Below are positions 54,523-63,418 of a stretch of DNA of 64,000 nucleotides, one piece after another. The position numbers were made by a program, and so were the translations under genes. Under the pieces are notes generated by a model that searched no databases, was not told the DNA's origin, and worked only from the letters and a program-made list of their open reading frames with translations. Origin of the DNA: JALYNX01 sp963749415 (lineage in GTDB: Bacteria > Actinomycetota > Acidimicrobiia > Spongiisociales > ZC4RG35); NCBI GenBank assembly GCA_963749415.1, contig CAVVMG010000001.1, forward strand, positions 744,001 to 808,000. Reading direction: 5' to 3'. The first letter of the stretch is position 1, and each line of letters begins with the position of its first letter.

Positions 54523-55341
54523 CTAGCGCTCAACAGTCAGCGAGATGTCGCCATAAGGCTCACTCACCGGGTGGAACACGATCCCCTGGTCCTCGAGCCC
54601 GAACCTGGTGAGATCGAAGCCGAGATGGTGCTGGTTGGGAAGCCGAAGCCGGACCGAGGCGATCTCAGGGACCGCCTCCAATGCCGCGCCGGCCATCATC
54701 CACCCCTGGTGTTGAAGCGACAGCGACGGGTTATCGAAGAAACTGGCGACCATCGCGGCGCGGGTTGCAATCCAGGCCCTGGCGGTGTCCGACGGCACCG
54801 GTTGGTATCGCCACTCCGCCGAGACCGAGGTGGAGAGCAGGCGGTCCTCGGCTTCGGGGAGGATGGTGAACTCGTCACGGGGGAAGCCGGCAAATGCCGA
54901 CCCCGATGTCTTCAAGACCACGAGGCCTTCGATCCCGGCCCAGGTGGCGTCATCTCCTTCGCCCATCGACACGCGGGCTGTCCTCCGCTCCGGCCCACCG
55001 CCAATGAACCCGGTTGCGTTGGCACGCTCCCAGCGGCGCTCGGAGACGGATACCCGGGCCCGGACCACGTCGTCCCGGCTCACGAATCGCTGAGCGAGGC
55101 GAGCCGCAAACCCCTCCAGATCGGGCCCGAGGTGCTCCTGCGCCAGGCCATACACGGTGTTGCGCATGGTGTCCGTGGGAAGCACCGCGCTGTTGTCGCC
55201 GGTGAGGTGGGTGGGCTCGTGGTCGTTACCGAGCAGAACCTGGACGGTCACATCCGAGAAGCCGTGCTCATCCGGTCCCCGAAGGACCTTGGAGACCCGG
55301 ATCTCGGACTTGCCCCACCAGGTCTCACCAAGGCGCCCCAT
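54523..55341 (-). CDS. Urate oxidase (cofactor-free uricase)
   Basis: The 272-residue protein has the two T-fold domains of uricase, which oxidises urate to 5-hydroxyisourate. The catalytic lysine is K11 in WWGKSEIRV and the catalytic threonine is T56 in AVLPTDTMRNTVY. The substrate-binding end carries PNQHHLGFDLTRFG near 235-248. Length is slightly under the usual 300. The gene follows uraH directly and is the last gene of the allB operon on the minus strand. It converges on the aldolase with a 10-nt gap. Confidence 0.95.
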   Translation of the reverse strand: MGRLGETWWGKSEIRVSKVLRGPDEHGFSDVTVQVLLGNDHEPTHLTGDNSAVLPTDTMRNTVYGLAQEHLGPDLEGFAARLAQRFVSRDDVVRARVSVSERRWERANATGFIGGGPERRTARVSMGEGDDATWAGIEGLVVLKTSGSAFAGFPRDEFTILPEAEDRLLSTSVSAEWRYQPVPSDTARAWIATRAAMVASFFDNPSLSLQHQGWMMAGAALEAVPEIASVRLRLPNQHHLGFDLTRFGLEDQGIVFHPVSEPYGDISLTVER

Positions 55342-55656
55342 TCAGGTGCCTCGATAGGTCGTGTAGCCGTAGGGGCTGATCAACAGCGGGATGTGATAGT
55401 GGTCCTGCTCCTCGTCGAGTGAGACCACGATGTCGACCTGGGGGAAGAAGGAGCTCGCGGCGCCGGTGGCGAAGACCAATCGGTATATGCCCGTCGTGAC
55501 GGCCGCCGCCAGCATGGTGATCCTCCCGTTGACGTCGGTCACGCCCTGCCCGACGTGCTGCCAACCGCCGTCGATGGAGCGCTCGATCGTCACCTCGACT
55601 CCGACTCCGGGCGTCCCGGTCCCGGTGTCGAGGACGTGTGTGCTCACCGAGGTCAT
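55342..55656 (-). CDS. uraH: 5-hydroxyisourate hydrolase (transthyretin-like)
   Basis: The 104-residue protein is a transthyretin-related HIU hydrolase. It has the N-terminal STHVLDTGTGTPG with the active-site histidine (His7), a central strand pair, and ends in SPYGYTTYRGT. The usual family terminus is YRGS. Here the last residue is threonine, a conservative change. It hydrolyses the product of urate oxidase to OHCU. Start and stop are tight: the ATG overlaps the end of the upstream fusion gene, and the next gene begins at the base after its stop. Confidence 0.94.
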   Translation of the reverse strand: MTSVSTHVLDTGTGTPGVGVEVTIERSIDGGWQHVGQGVTDVNGRITMLAAAVTTGIYRLVFATGAASSFFPQVDIVVSLDEEQDHYHIPLLISPYGYTTYRGT

Positions 55657-57083
55657 GGCTCTCCTCCTGCGCACAGCATGCGCTTCAGTCTGGTCGTGGT
55701 GATCTTTCGCTGCTCGATGCCGGCGTTCTCGATCTCCTGCCCGCGATCGTTGCCGAGGCGCTCCTCGGCGATGGCGAGCATCTGCTCCGCGCTCTTTCCT
55801 GTGGCGTAGACGATATAGGTGAAGTTGAAGCGTTCTTCGTAGTCCCGATTGACCTCGCCCAGCCGGCCCAGGGTCGCCGGGCTCGCAGAGGCGGTCGCTG
55901 CCTGCTCCCGGTTCGCGGTTTCTCCTCCCCGCTCTCCGATGCGGGGGTGACCTGCGAAAGCTTCCAGCCAACCACCCTCGTCGAGGTGGTCGAAGCCCCT
56001 CTCCGCCGAATGCGCCAGGGATTCGAAGTCGGGGTAGGGCCGGCCGACAGCCATGGCGTCGGCCCAGGCCGAGGAGGCACAGGCCGTGAGGAAGAACCGC
56101 CGGGCCATGGGCTCGGTCAGGGAGTTCAGATACTCCAAGCGGAGTCGCGTCGCGACCCCGGCATCGGGCCGGCCCATCGCCTTCACCCTGGCCAGGCCCC
56201 CGTCGGGGTGGATGTCGAGTTTCAGATAGCCGGCGTGCACCGATCCCGGAAGAACGAGTTCGGCGACCTCGTGTGGGGACACCGGGGCCTGGTCCAGCGC
56301 AAGCGCCCATTCCTTGCCGTCCTCGGAGAAGGACGCCGAGACCCAACCGGGTGCGTTCCCCTTGAAATGGCGGGTGTCGATCACCAGTGACTCCACGGTG
56401 CCCGGCATCCCGAGCCGAAACACCACCCAGTCATTTCCCGGCCCCCGACGCCGCTTCGTCTCCCATCCGTCCCACATACCGGCAGGCTCGGTGGGGCGGA
56501 GCAGATTGGACGGAGGCGAGTAATGAACGTCCGAGGCCTCGAGGGCCTCACCGCCCACCAACATGGACAGGAGATCGACCGCCACCGAGTCCGGGCACAC
56601 CCGGTCCCTGTCCGGGATCGGGGTGCCATGCACCCGGAGCCGGGCCACGCCGCCGTCGGGAAAGATGTTGAGCCGCAGGTGGGTCAGGCGATGCGGATTG
56701 TCGACGGAGAACACCGCTCGCGAGTCCCCAGCGAGGCCGGTCTCGGAGATGAGGACCTCCCACGTGGCCTGTTCGAGCAAGCTGTCGTCACCGTCACCGC
56801 ACCCCTCCAGGGAGAACGACTCGGCGTAGTTGCCGGTGAAGTACGAGGTGTCGATGACCACCTCCTCCACCCTCCCGGGAAGGCCCAGCGCGATGACACA
56901 CCAGTCATGGCCCGGTTCCCGCCGTCGCCTGGTCTCCCAGCCGTCCATCCATTTCCCACGGTCGGTGTACTCGTCGTTGGAGATGGGCTCGGCGGGCGAG
57001 ATCAGATTGTCGGCGGCTGCGAAGAACTCGTCGTTGCAGGCGACGATCCGCCCTCCGACCGGGGCCGTGATCAGGTCCATCAT
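55653..57083 (-). CDS. Allantoicase - OHCU decarboxylase fusion
   Basis: The 476-residue protein joins two ureide-pathway enzymes. Residues 1 to about 310 are an allantoicase with its two homologous halves, each with a WxDGWET-type block (GKWMDGWETRRRR near 43-55, GMWDGWETKRRRG near 200-212) and a GGVARLRVHG or GGLARVKAMG strand. From about residue 316 the sequence is OHCU decarboxylase (UraD): SLTEPMARRFFLTACASSAW, then FAGHPRIGERG near 375-385 with the catalytic histidine, and YIVYATGKSAEQML. The fusion would give (S)-allantoin by decarboxylation and later cleave allantoate to ureidoglycolate and urea. Its ATG overlaps the allantoinase stop by four bases. Confidence 0.9.
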   Translation of the reverse strand: MMDLITAPVGGRIVACNDEFFAAADNLISPAEPISNDEYTDRGKWMDGWETRRRREPGHDWCVIALGLPGRVEEVVIDTSYFTGNYAESFSLEGCGDGDDSLLEQATWEVLISETGLAGDSRAVFSVDNPHRLTHLRLNIFPDGGVARLRVHGTPIPDRDRVCPDSVAVDLLSMLVGGEALEASDVHYSPPSNLLRPTEPAGMWDGWETKRRRGPGNDWVVFRLGMPGTVESLVIDTRHFKGNAPGWVSASFSEDGKEWALALDQAPVSPHEVAELVLPGSVHAGYLKLDIHPDGGLARVKAMGRPDAGVATRLRLEYLNSLTEPMARRFFLTACASSAWADAMAVGRPYPDFESLAHSAERGFDHLDEGGWLEAFAGHPRIGERGGETANREQAATASASPATLGRLGEVNRDYEERFNFTYIVYATGKSAEQMLAIAEERLGNDRGQEIENAGIEQRKITTTRLKRMLCAGGEP

Positions 57084-58384
57084 CCCCGGACCAGCATCCT
57101 TCCCCCCGACCCGGTGACCTCACCGTGCTCGAACACTGCCTCCCCCCCGAGGATCGTCTTCTCGACCCGACCCCGGAGCCGCATCCCTTGATACGGGGTC
57201 AGAGGGTGTCGGTGCTCGAGGGCCGGCCCATCGACCTCAGTCGCCCCGTCCGGGTCCCAGATCACGAAGTCGGCGTCCTTGCCGGGCGCGATCTCCCCTT
57301 TGCCGGTCAAGCCCGCGAGCTCCGCGGGAGCCGCGGCCAGCCAATCGGTGAGCCGCTGCAAACCGAACCCCCGCTGCTCGGCGCCCGTCCATGTCGCCGG
57401 AAGGCGGACCTGCAGCGAGCTGATCCCGCCCCATGCCAGCGCGAAGTCACCGCTGTCCACGGCCTTGAGGTCGGCCGGGGCGGGAGAGTGGTCGGAAACG
57501 ACCATCACCAAGGAGCCGTCGCCGAGGCCCTCCCACAGAGCTTCCCGATGCTCCCGCGATCGGATCGGCGGAGCGCACTTGAACTGGGTGGCACCGTCAT
57601 CGATCTCCTCGGCGCTGAAGGTCAGATAGTGGGGGCAGGTCTCCCCCCGATCGGGTGCTGCCGGTGCCGGCGCAACACCTCGACGGAATCGCCCGATGAG
57701 ACGTGGAGAACGTGGATCCGGGCCGCTCCCCCATCGGCCAATTCCGACACCAACTCCACCGCCTCCGCCTCACAGGACGCGGGCCGGGACGCGAGATAGC
57801 CCGCGATAACTGCGAGGGTCGCCGACCATCTCATGCAGTTGGGCGGGATCCTCGGCATGGAGGAGCAATGGCACCCTGAGCCCGGCGAGAGCGGGCATCG
57901 AGGCGGCGAGCTCGCCGAGGGACATCGGAGGGAACTCGGGGACACCGGAATCGACCAGGAACGACTTGAAGCCGCATACCCCGTCTTCGACGAGCCCGGC
58001 GAGCTCGTTTTCCGATCCTGGGATCAAGCCGCCCCAGAAGGCAACATCCACCATGATCGCCGCGGCCGCGGCGTCCCGTTTCGCGGCGAGCGCTGGACGG
58101 TCGATCGTCGGGGGAATCGAATTGAGCGGCATGTCGACCACCGTCGTGGTTCCTCCGGCGGCTGCGGCGCGGGTGGCGGTCCTGAACCCCTCCCACCCGG
58201 TCCGCCCCGGCTCGTTGATGTGAACGTGGGAATCGACCAGGCCAGGCATGACCACCAGATCTCCGAAATCGTCGTCGGCCGGCCCATCGCCGACTTCGGC
58301 GATCAGACCGTTGCCATGGTGGATGGTGGCGGGCCGGACGCCGTCAGGGAGGACCACGCGTCGGCTTCGCAGCGAGGGCACCAC
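57080..58384 (-). CDS. allB: Allantoinase (two single-base indels)
   Basis: AllB opens allantoin to allantoate using a binuclear metal site. The N-terminal part has VMPGLVDSHVHINEPGR near residues 44-60 with metal histidines, and GGTTTVVDMPLNSIPP near 76-91. GVCGFKSFLVDSG near 133-145 holds the lysine that becomes carboxylated. The frame then shifts at the CCC run at 57800-57802 (one extra base), continues as YLASRPASCEAEAV and HVSSGDSVEVL, and shifts back at the C run at 57643-57648 (one base short). ETCPHYLTFSAEE and SDHSPAPADLK follow, to the stop at 57080. The corrected protein is about 434 residues. It starts a four-gene ureide operon. Confidence 0.9.
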
Positions 58385-58470
58385 CCGAACCTAACCGATC
58401 CGTCGTCGGGAACCCGGCAGACGGGTAGCTTGAATCAGTTCGCCAACCAGCATCGACAAGGAGAGTGAGG

Positions 58471-59001
58471 ATGGCCGCCGCCACCACGCCGGACCGGACA
58501 CTGAACTACGGGTTTCTCCTCGGCGGGATCACCGCCGCCATCTTCGGGATCATCCTCCTCATCCGGGGGGAGGAGGCGCTGACACTGTTGGTGGTGCTCC
58601 TTGGGCTGTGGTGGCTGATCCACGGGGCGTTCATGGTGTTCTCGGTGTTCGTCGACAGCACCGATTGGGGCTGGAAGGTGGCGATCGGTGTCCTGGGCAT
58701 GGTCGCCGGGATCCTGGTCCTCATGAACCCTGATCCGGAACTGACGCCCTGAAGGGAACCGCCGGAATCTTCTTAGGCGTGCTGGGGATCCTGATCGGCA
58801 TCGCCGCCTTCGTCGGAGCATTCCGGGGTGGCGGGATCGGCGCCGGGGTGTTCGGGGCGGTGAGTGCCATCATCGGACTCCTGGTCCTGTTCAACGCCAA
58901 GTTCGACGCGGTCGAACCTCCTGATCATGCTCTTCGCCATCCTGCTCCTCATCGACGGGGTGGCCGGGATCTACCTCGGCCTCCGCTACCGGGATACCTG
59001 A
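58471..59001 (+). CDS. HdeD family (DUF308) membrane protein (two single-base deletions)
   Basis: The sequence encodes six hydrophobic segments in three overlapping frames that join into one HdeD-like protein of about 177 residues. ATG 58471 lies seven bases after AAGGAG. The first frame gives the first three helices and ends at TGA near 58752. One missing base around 58744-58748 leads into GIFLGVLGILIGIAAF, and another around 58905-58920 leads into LLIMLFAILLLIDGVAGIYLG and the stop at 58999-59001. HdeD proteins are inner-membrane proteins linked to acid or general stress. Function here is unknown. A pair of adjacent small membrane proteins is the alternative reading. Confidence 0.7.
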
Positions 59002-59055
59002 CCGGAAGGGCAAACCAGCACTCTCGGTAAACTCCGACCACGGAGAAGGAGCGCC

Positions 59056-60444
59056 GTGTCGCGGAGTGGCTGGATTCTGTTCATCTGCCTTTGGAGTTCG
59101 TTGTCGCTGATCGCCGCCTGCAGCACTCCGGACGGCGCCACTGGAGCCACCGAGCCCGGCAACACGTCCTCCACTGCGGCCGGCTCCTCGGGAAGCACCG
59201 CGGGGGGCACCGGGAGCACGGTCGCGGCCCCTGAAGCGCCACCCCCGGGAGAAGGGTGCTCGCCCTCTGAAGGCGGCGTCGCCTGGCGGGACGACGGCAG
59301 TGTCACCCTCGACGAGATCGGTGCCGACGACGCGGTCACGGTGTACGCAGCCGAATATCCCCTTCCCGGCAGCACGCAAGGCCTTTGGTCGCAATGGGGC
59401 CAGGGAATCGCGCTCGGCGACGGGAGGCACCTCTCTGCGGTTGGCGACCATCTCGGTGAGGACGCCAACTCCTACTTCTTCGTCTACGACCAGGGCGGCC
59501 GGAGCCTGACCCGTTTCGCCGACGTCCTGTCCACGGTGCCACACGAGACTGGAGCCTTTGGATACGGGAAGGTGCACGCCCAGATGGTCAGGGATGCGTG
59601 CGGCTCGGTCTGGGCCGCCACCTACTGGGGCACCCGGGAGGATCTCAGTTACGAGAACGGGTACGAGGGGGATCGCCTCCTCGAGATAGACGCCAACGCC
59701 TTGACCATCGCCGATCGCGGGCGCGTTCGCCGGGGAGCTGGGCTTCCCCGACCATGACCATCACCGGTGGACGGGAGGACGCTGGTGGCCGGTTCGGTCG
59801 ATCCCGAGACGGAGGAGCCCGACCGCGGCTTGCTCACCGTGTTCGACACAGTGGCCAGGGAGACGCTCACGCAGGTCGACGACCCGCGCCAGGAAGGGTT
59901 CCGCGCCCTCGGCATCGATCCGGGGAGCGGCCGGGTGTTCTACTCGATCGGTGACAACAGCCTGGCCGCGCTCGATCCCGCGTCTGGCGAGTTCGAGGAT
60001 CTCGAGGTGTCGATGCCCGGCGGGTGGCTGAGATCCGTCTCCCGCCCCGCTCCCGATGGCACTGTCTACGGGGCGTCCGATGACGAGCCGGAACTGTTCT
60101 CGATAGCCCCCGACGGCGCCCTCACCGAGCTCGGAGATCCCGGTGGGACCACAACCTCGATTGCGATGACTCCCGACGGAAGCCGCATCTTCTGGATGCC
60201 CGAGGCCCATGGCGGAGCCTGGGAGATCGGTGCCCCTGTCATGTCGATGGACACCGCGAGCGGCGAGATCACCGAAGTCGTGTCCCTGCTCGATCCTTTC
60301 GAGGAAGGGCTGGGGCTGCTCCCTGGAGGGACCTACTCCATCGTCTACGACGAGGGCCGGCTGATCCTCGGCGTCAATGCCTCACCGCTGGACGACGACT
60401 CCGGTTTCGGAACGGTGGTCCTGGTCGTGGTGGAAGGAGTGTGA
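59056..60444 (+). CDS. Secreted lipoprotein with beta-propeller-like repeats (two compensating single-base indels)
   Basis: The gene starts at a GTG at 59056 with a signal peptide and lipobox SLIAAC near residue 22. A Ser/Thr/Gly-rich tether follows (28-68), then a repeat-rich beta region with Kelch/YVTN-like spacing: YTYWGTREDLS, LFSIAPDGALTELG, IAMTPDGSRIFWMPE and MSMDTASGEITEVVS. An extra base near 59719-59724 and a missing G near 59768-59770 shift the frame out and back. The corrected protein is about 462 residues. It is probably a sensor or binding protein on the outer face. The next lipoprotein overlaps its stop by four bases, suggesting a secreted pair. Confidence 0.75.
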
Positions 60445-62088
60445 AACGCCGATTGTCCTTGGCGGCGCTGTTGCTGGTCGCCGCGTGCACCACCTCGGGA
60501 GGGGAGCCCGCGACCTCTGAGCCCGAAGACGCCGGATCTGGCCTCACGACGACATCCTTGGAGGAAGGTGGCACCGCTCCGGTGAGTCAAGGCGGCGAGG
60601 TGGCGGACCTGGCCTGCTGGTCGGTCGAGGCGAATGGCGAGGCCGGCGCCATCAGCTTCGAAGACGTCACCGGCGTCTACGACCTGATCGATCCCCTGGT
60701 CGGGATGCACGCCCACGTCGCCGCCTTCGGTGACGTCAACTCCGACTATCAGCCGGACCTGCTGGTGGGGACCTTCGGGGACCGCGAGCCCGAGGCGTAT
60801 CAGGAAAGGGGGGCGGAAGCCCCCAACCCGGACCAGCTCCTGCTCTCGCCGGGACCTGCCCCCGACGTGGGATGGAGCCAAGAGCTTGGGCGCTCCTCCG
60901 GGGCGGTCTTCGCCGACTTCGACCTCGACGGAGACGACGATCTGCTGCTGGTGCGTCACGCCGGCCGAGATGGGGACTTCGAGGTGCCCACTCGACTCTT
61001 CGAGAACGTCGACGGCGACGCTCACCGCTCACAGCGAGCCCCTCCCTGCCGATTTCCGGGGCCGCACCCCGGCGGTGGCCGACTACGACGGCGACGGCCT
61101 GCTCGACCTCTACGTCTCCGAGGACAACTCCGGGGAGACCGGAGGGCTGCTCCTTCGCAACGAGGGCTCGCTCGCGTTCAGCGACGTGACCGGGGGATCA
61201 GGTCTCGAAGGGATCCTGGCCCTGAGTGCGGTTGCCGGCGACATCGATGGTGACAGCCAGCCCGACCTGGCGACTTCGACGGCGGTCTTTCGCAATCTGG
61301 GTGGCATGAAGTTCGAGGACATCACTCCCGAGGGATACGAGGCAGAGCCGATCGGTGAGGAGGACGATCCAGCCGGGGTGGCCCTCGGCGACCTGAATCG
61401 AGATGGCGTCACCGATCTGGTGATCGGCCAGCACTATCGGGCGACAGTGGAGTTCGACTCCGAGGTTCCCGTCCGGGTCTTCCTCGGAACCGGTGGCGGT
61501 TCGGCCCTCGTCGAGGCAACTGCCGATGTGGCGATCACTCCGCTACCAACCTTGGCCCCGCACGTCGCCATCGCCGACCTCGACAACGACGGCTGGCCGG
61601 ACATCGTCACCACTGCCTCAGCCGAGAGTGGCACCGCGCCCGCGGTCTACCGCAACACAGGTGAGACACCGCTTCGCTTCGATTCGCCCAGCGGGCTCGG
61701 CTCCGACCAGTACTGGATCGGCGGACCGGTGACCGACTTCGACCACGATGGACGGCTCGACCTGTTCGCGGTGGAATGGGAGCCCACGCTGCCGTCGATC
61801 CTGTTCCGGAATAGAGGTGAGAGCGGGCATTGGCTGGAGATCTCGATCGGACAGCCCGGGGCGGGCCTCGGGTCTCAGGTGGCAGTCTCCACGCCCGACG
61901 GCGAGCTGATCGGCATCCAGGAGATCGGGGTCGGAGGGGGATACTCGTCGGGCCGGCTTCCGGTTGCCCATTTCGGGTTGGGATCCGAGACCGAGGTAGA
62001 CGTGACCATCTCGTTGCCGGACGGGACCAGCGCCGAGATCCGGGATGTCGTCGCCGATCAGCATCTCCGCTGGCCAGAGGGCTGCTGA
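60441..62088 (+). CDS. FG-GAP/VCBS-repeat lipoprotein with C-terminal ASPIC/UnbV domain (one single-base insertion)
   Basis: From the GTG at 60441, a signal peptide ends at the lipobox LLLVAAC near residue 15. The rest contains several FG-GAP/VCBS-type calcium-binding repeats: FADFDLDGDDDLLLV, VADYDGDGLLDLYVS, LGDLNRDGVTDLVIG, IADLDNDGWPDIVTT and FDHDGRLDLFAV. The ASPIC/UnbV domain is seen in GSQVAVSTPDGELIG and VAHFGLGSETEVDVTISLPDG at the end. An extra G near 61020 breaks the frame in the second repeat. The corrected length is about 548 residues. It probably forms a seven-bladed propeller on the cell surface. Such proteins are often adhesins or carbohydrate-binding, but the role here is unknown. 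Confidence 0.8.
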
Positions 62089-62137
62089 CCCCGAGACCCC
62101 GGTTCCCAACCATCCCCCTTTGGTTAGCATCCCCGCC

Positions 62138-63415
62138 ATGACCGACCTGGTGAGCCGTCACAACGATGTCATCGCTCCGGTGATCGCATTCGATACCGAC
62201 ATCCATGCGGTCAAGGCCGAAGGGATCTGGATCACCGACATCGAAGGCCGCCGCTGGGCCGATTTCGCTTGTGGGACCGCAGTCACCAACCTCGGCCACA
62301 ACCACCCGGCTGTGGTCGCCGCGGCCCATGCCCAGATCGACAAGCAGATGCACTCAGGCTGCATCGTCCGCTACGACTCGATCGTCGAAGCCGCCGAGCG
62401 ATTGCGGTCGATCACCCCACCCGCCATCGAGAAGTTCGCTTTTGCCAACTCGGGGGCTGAGGCAGTCGAGGCATCGGTGAAGCTGGCCAAGTACACGACC
62501 GGCCGCCAGGGGGTGGTGGTCTTTCGAGGCGCCTTCCATGGCCGGACCATGGGCTCGGTGAGCTACACCACGTCCAACGCCAAATACCGGGACGGGTATC
62601 ACCCGGTCCTGGGCTCAGTGTTCGTAGCGCCCTTTCCCCATCCCTATCGCTGGGGGATGACCGAGGACGAAGCCACCGCCCACTCACTCACCGAGTTGCG
62701 CCTGATGTTCAAGCACGTGGTGACCCCGAAGAACATCGCCTGCTTCCTGGTGGAGCCGGTCCAGGGCGAGGGCGGCTACTACCCGGCACCGGCGGCATTT
62801 CTCGACGCACTGCGGGGCCTCGCCGACGAGCACGGGATCAAGCTGGTCTACGACGAGGTGCAAACCGGGTTCGGGCGCACTGCAGAATGGTTCGCCACCG
62901 ATCACTACGACGCCAAGCCGGACGTGCTCGCCATGGGAAAGGGACTTGCCAACGGCCTACCAATCTCGGCCTACGGCGCCTCGCGGGAGATAATCGATGC
63001 CTGGCCCCGCGGCTCCCACGGCACTACTTTCGGCGGCAACCCGGTGTCGACCGCGGCGGCGGTAGCCGTGATCGACACCATGGATGGCTTGCTCCCCCAC
63101 GCGCGGGAGTTGTCGAAGCGATCATTCGAGCGATTCAATGAGCTCGCCGAACGGCACCCCACGATCGGTGATGTCAGGGGCCTGGGGCTGATGATCGGAG
63201 CCGAGCTGGTCACCGACCGTGATAGCCGCGAGCCTGCTCCAGAAGCGTTCGAGCACGTCGAGAAGCACGCCTACGACCGCGAGCTGATCATCATCAACTG
63301 CGGGCCTGATCGGAATGTGCTCCGTTTCATCCCACCTCTGGTGGCCACCCGAGAAGAGCTGGACTGGTCGATCGACCTGATCGACGAAGGGCTGACCAGC
63401 TGGGAGAGCCGGTAG
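62138..63415 (+). CDS. Class III aminotransferase, 4-aminobutyrate/omega-amino acid type
   Basis: The 425-residue PLP enzyme has the full class III fold. Features are GTAVTNLGHNHPAV near residues 47-60, AFANSGAEAVEASVKLAKY near 105-123, FRGAFHGRTMGS near 131-142, LVEPVQGEGGY near 205, LVYDEVQTGFGRT near 236-248, and the PLP lysine in MGKGLANGLP near 266-275. Sequence details are close to 4-aminobutyrate aminotransferases. Beta-alanine, ornithine or other omega-amines are alternatives. The ATG at 62138 is preferred to an upstream in-frame start because it precedes the conserved TDLVSRHN. It is in line with the lipoprotein genes but 50 nt downstream, probably a separate unit. Confidence 0.9.
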   Translation: MTDLVSRHNDVIAPVIAFDTDIHAVKAEGIWITDIEGRRWADFACGTAVTNLGHNHPAVVAAAHAQIDKQMHSGCIVRYDSIVEAAERLRSITPPAIEKFAFANSGAEAVEASVKLAKYTTGRQGVVVFRGAFHGRTMGSVSYTTSNAKYRDGYHPVLGSVFVAPFPHPYRWGMTEDEATAHSLTELRLMFKHVVTPKNIACFLVEPVQGEGGYYPAPAAFLDALRGLADEHGIKLVYDEVQTGFGRTAEWFATDHYDAKPDVLAMGKGLANGLPISAYGASREIIDAWPRGSHGTTFGGNPVSTAAAVAVIDTMDGLLPHARELSKRSFERFNELAERHPTIGDVRGLGLMIGAELVTDRDSREPAPEAFEHVEKHAYDRELIIINCGPDRNVLRFIPPLVATREELDWSIDLIDEGLTSWESR

Positions 63416-63418
63416 GCG

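Noticed and set aside
55653..57083. Assembly artefact joining allantoicase and UraD
   Set aside because: No stop, frame change or composition break is seen between the domains, and both genes belong to the same pathway, so a real fusion is more likely.
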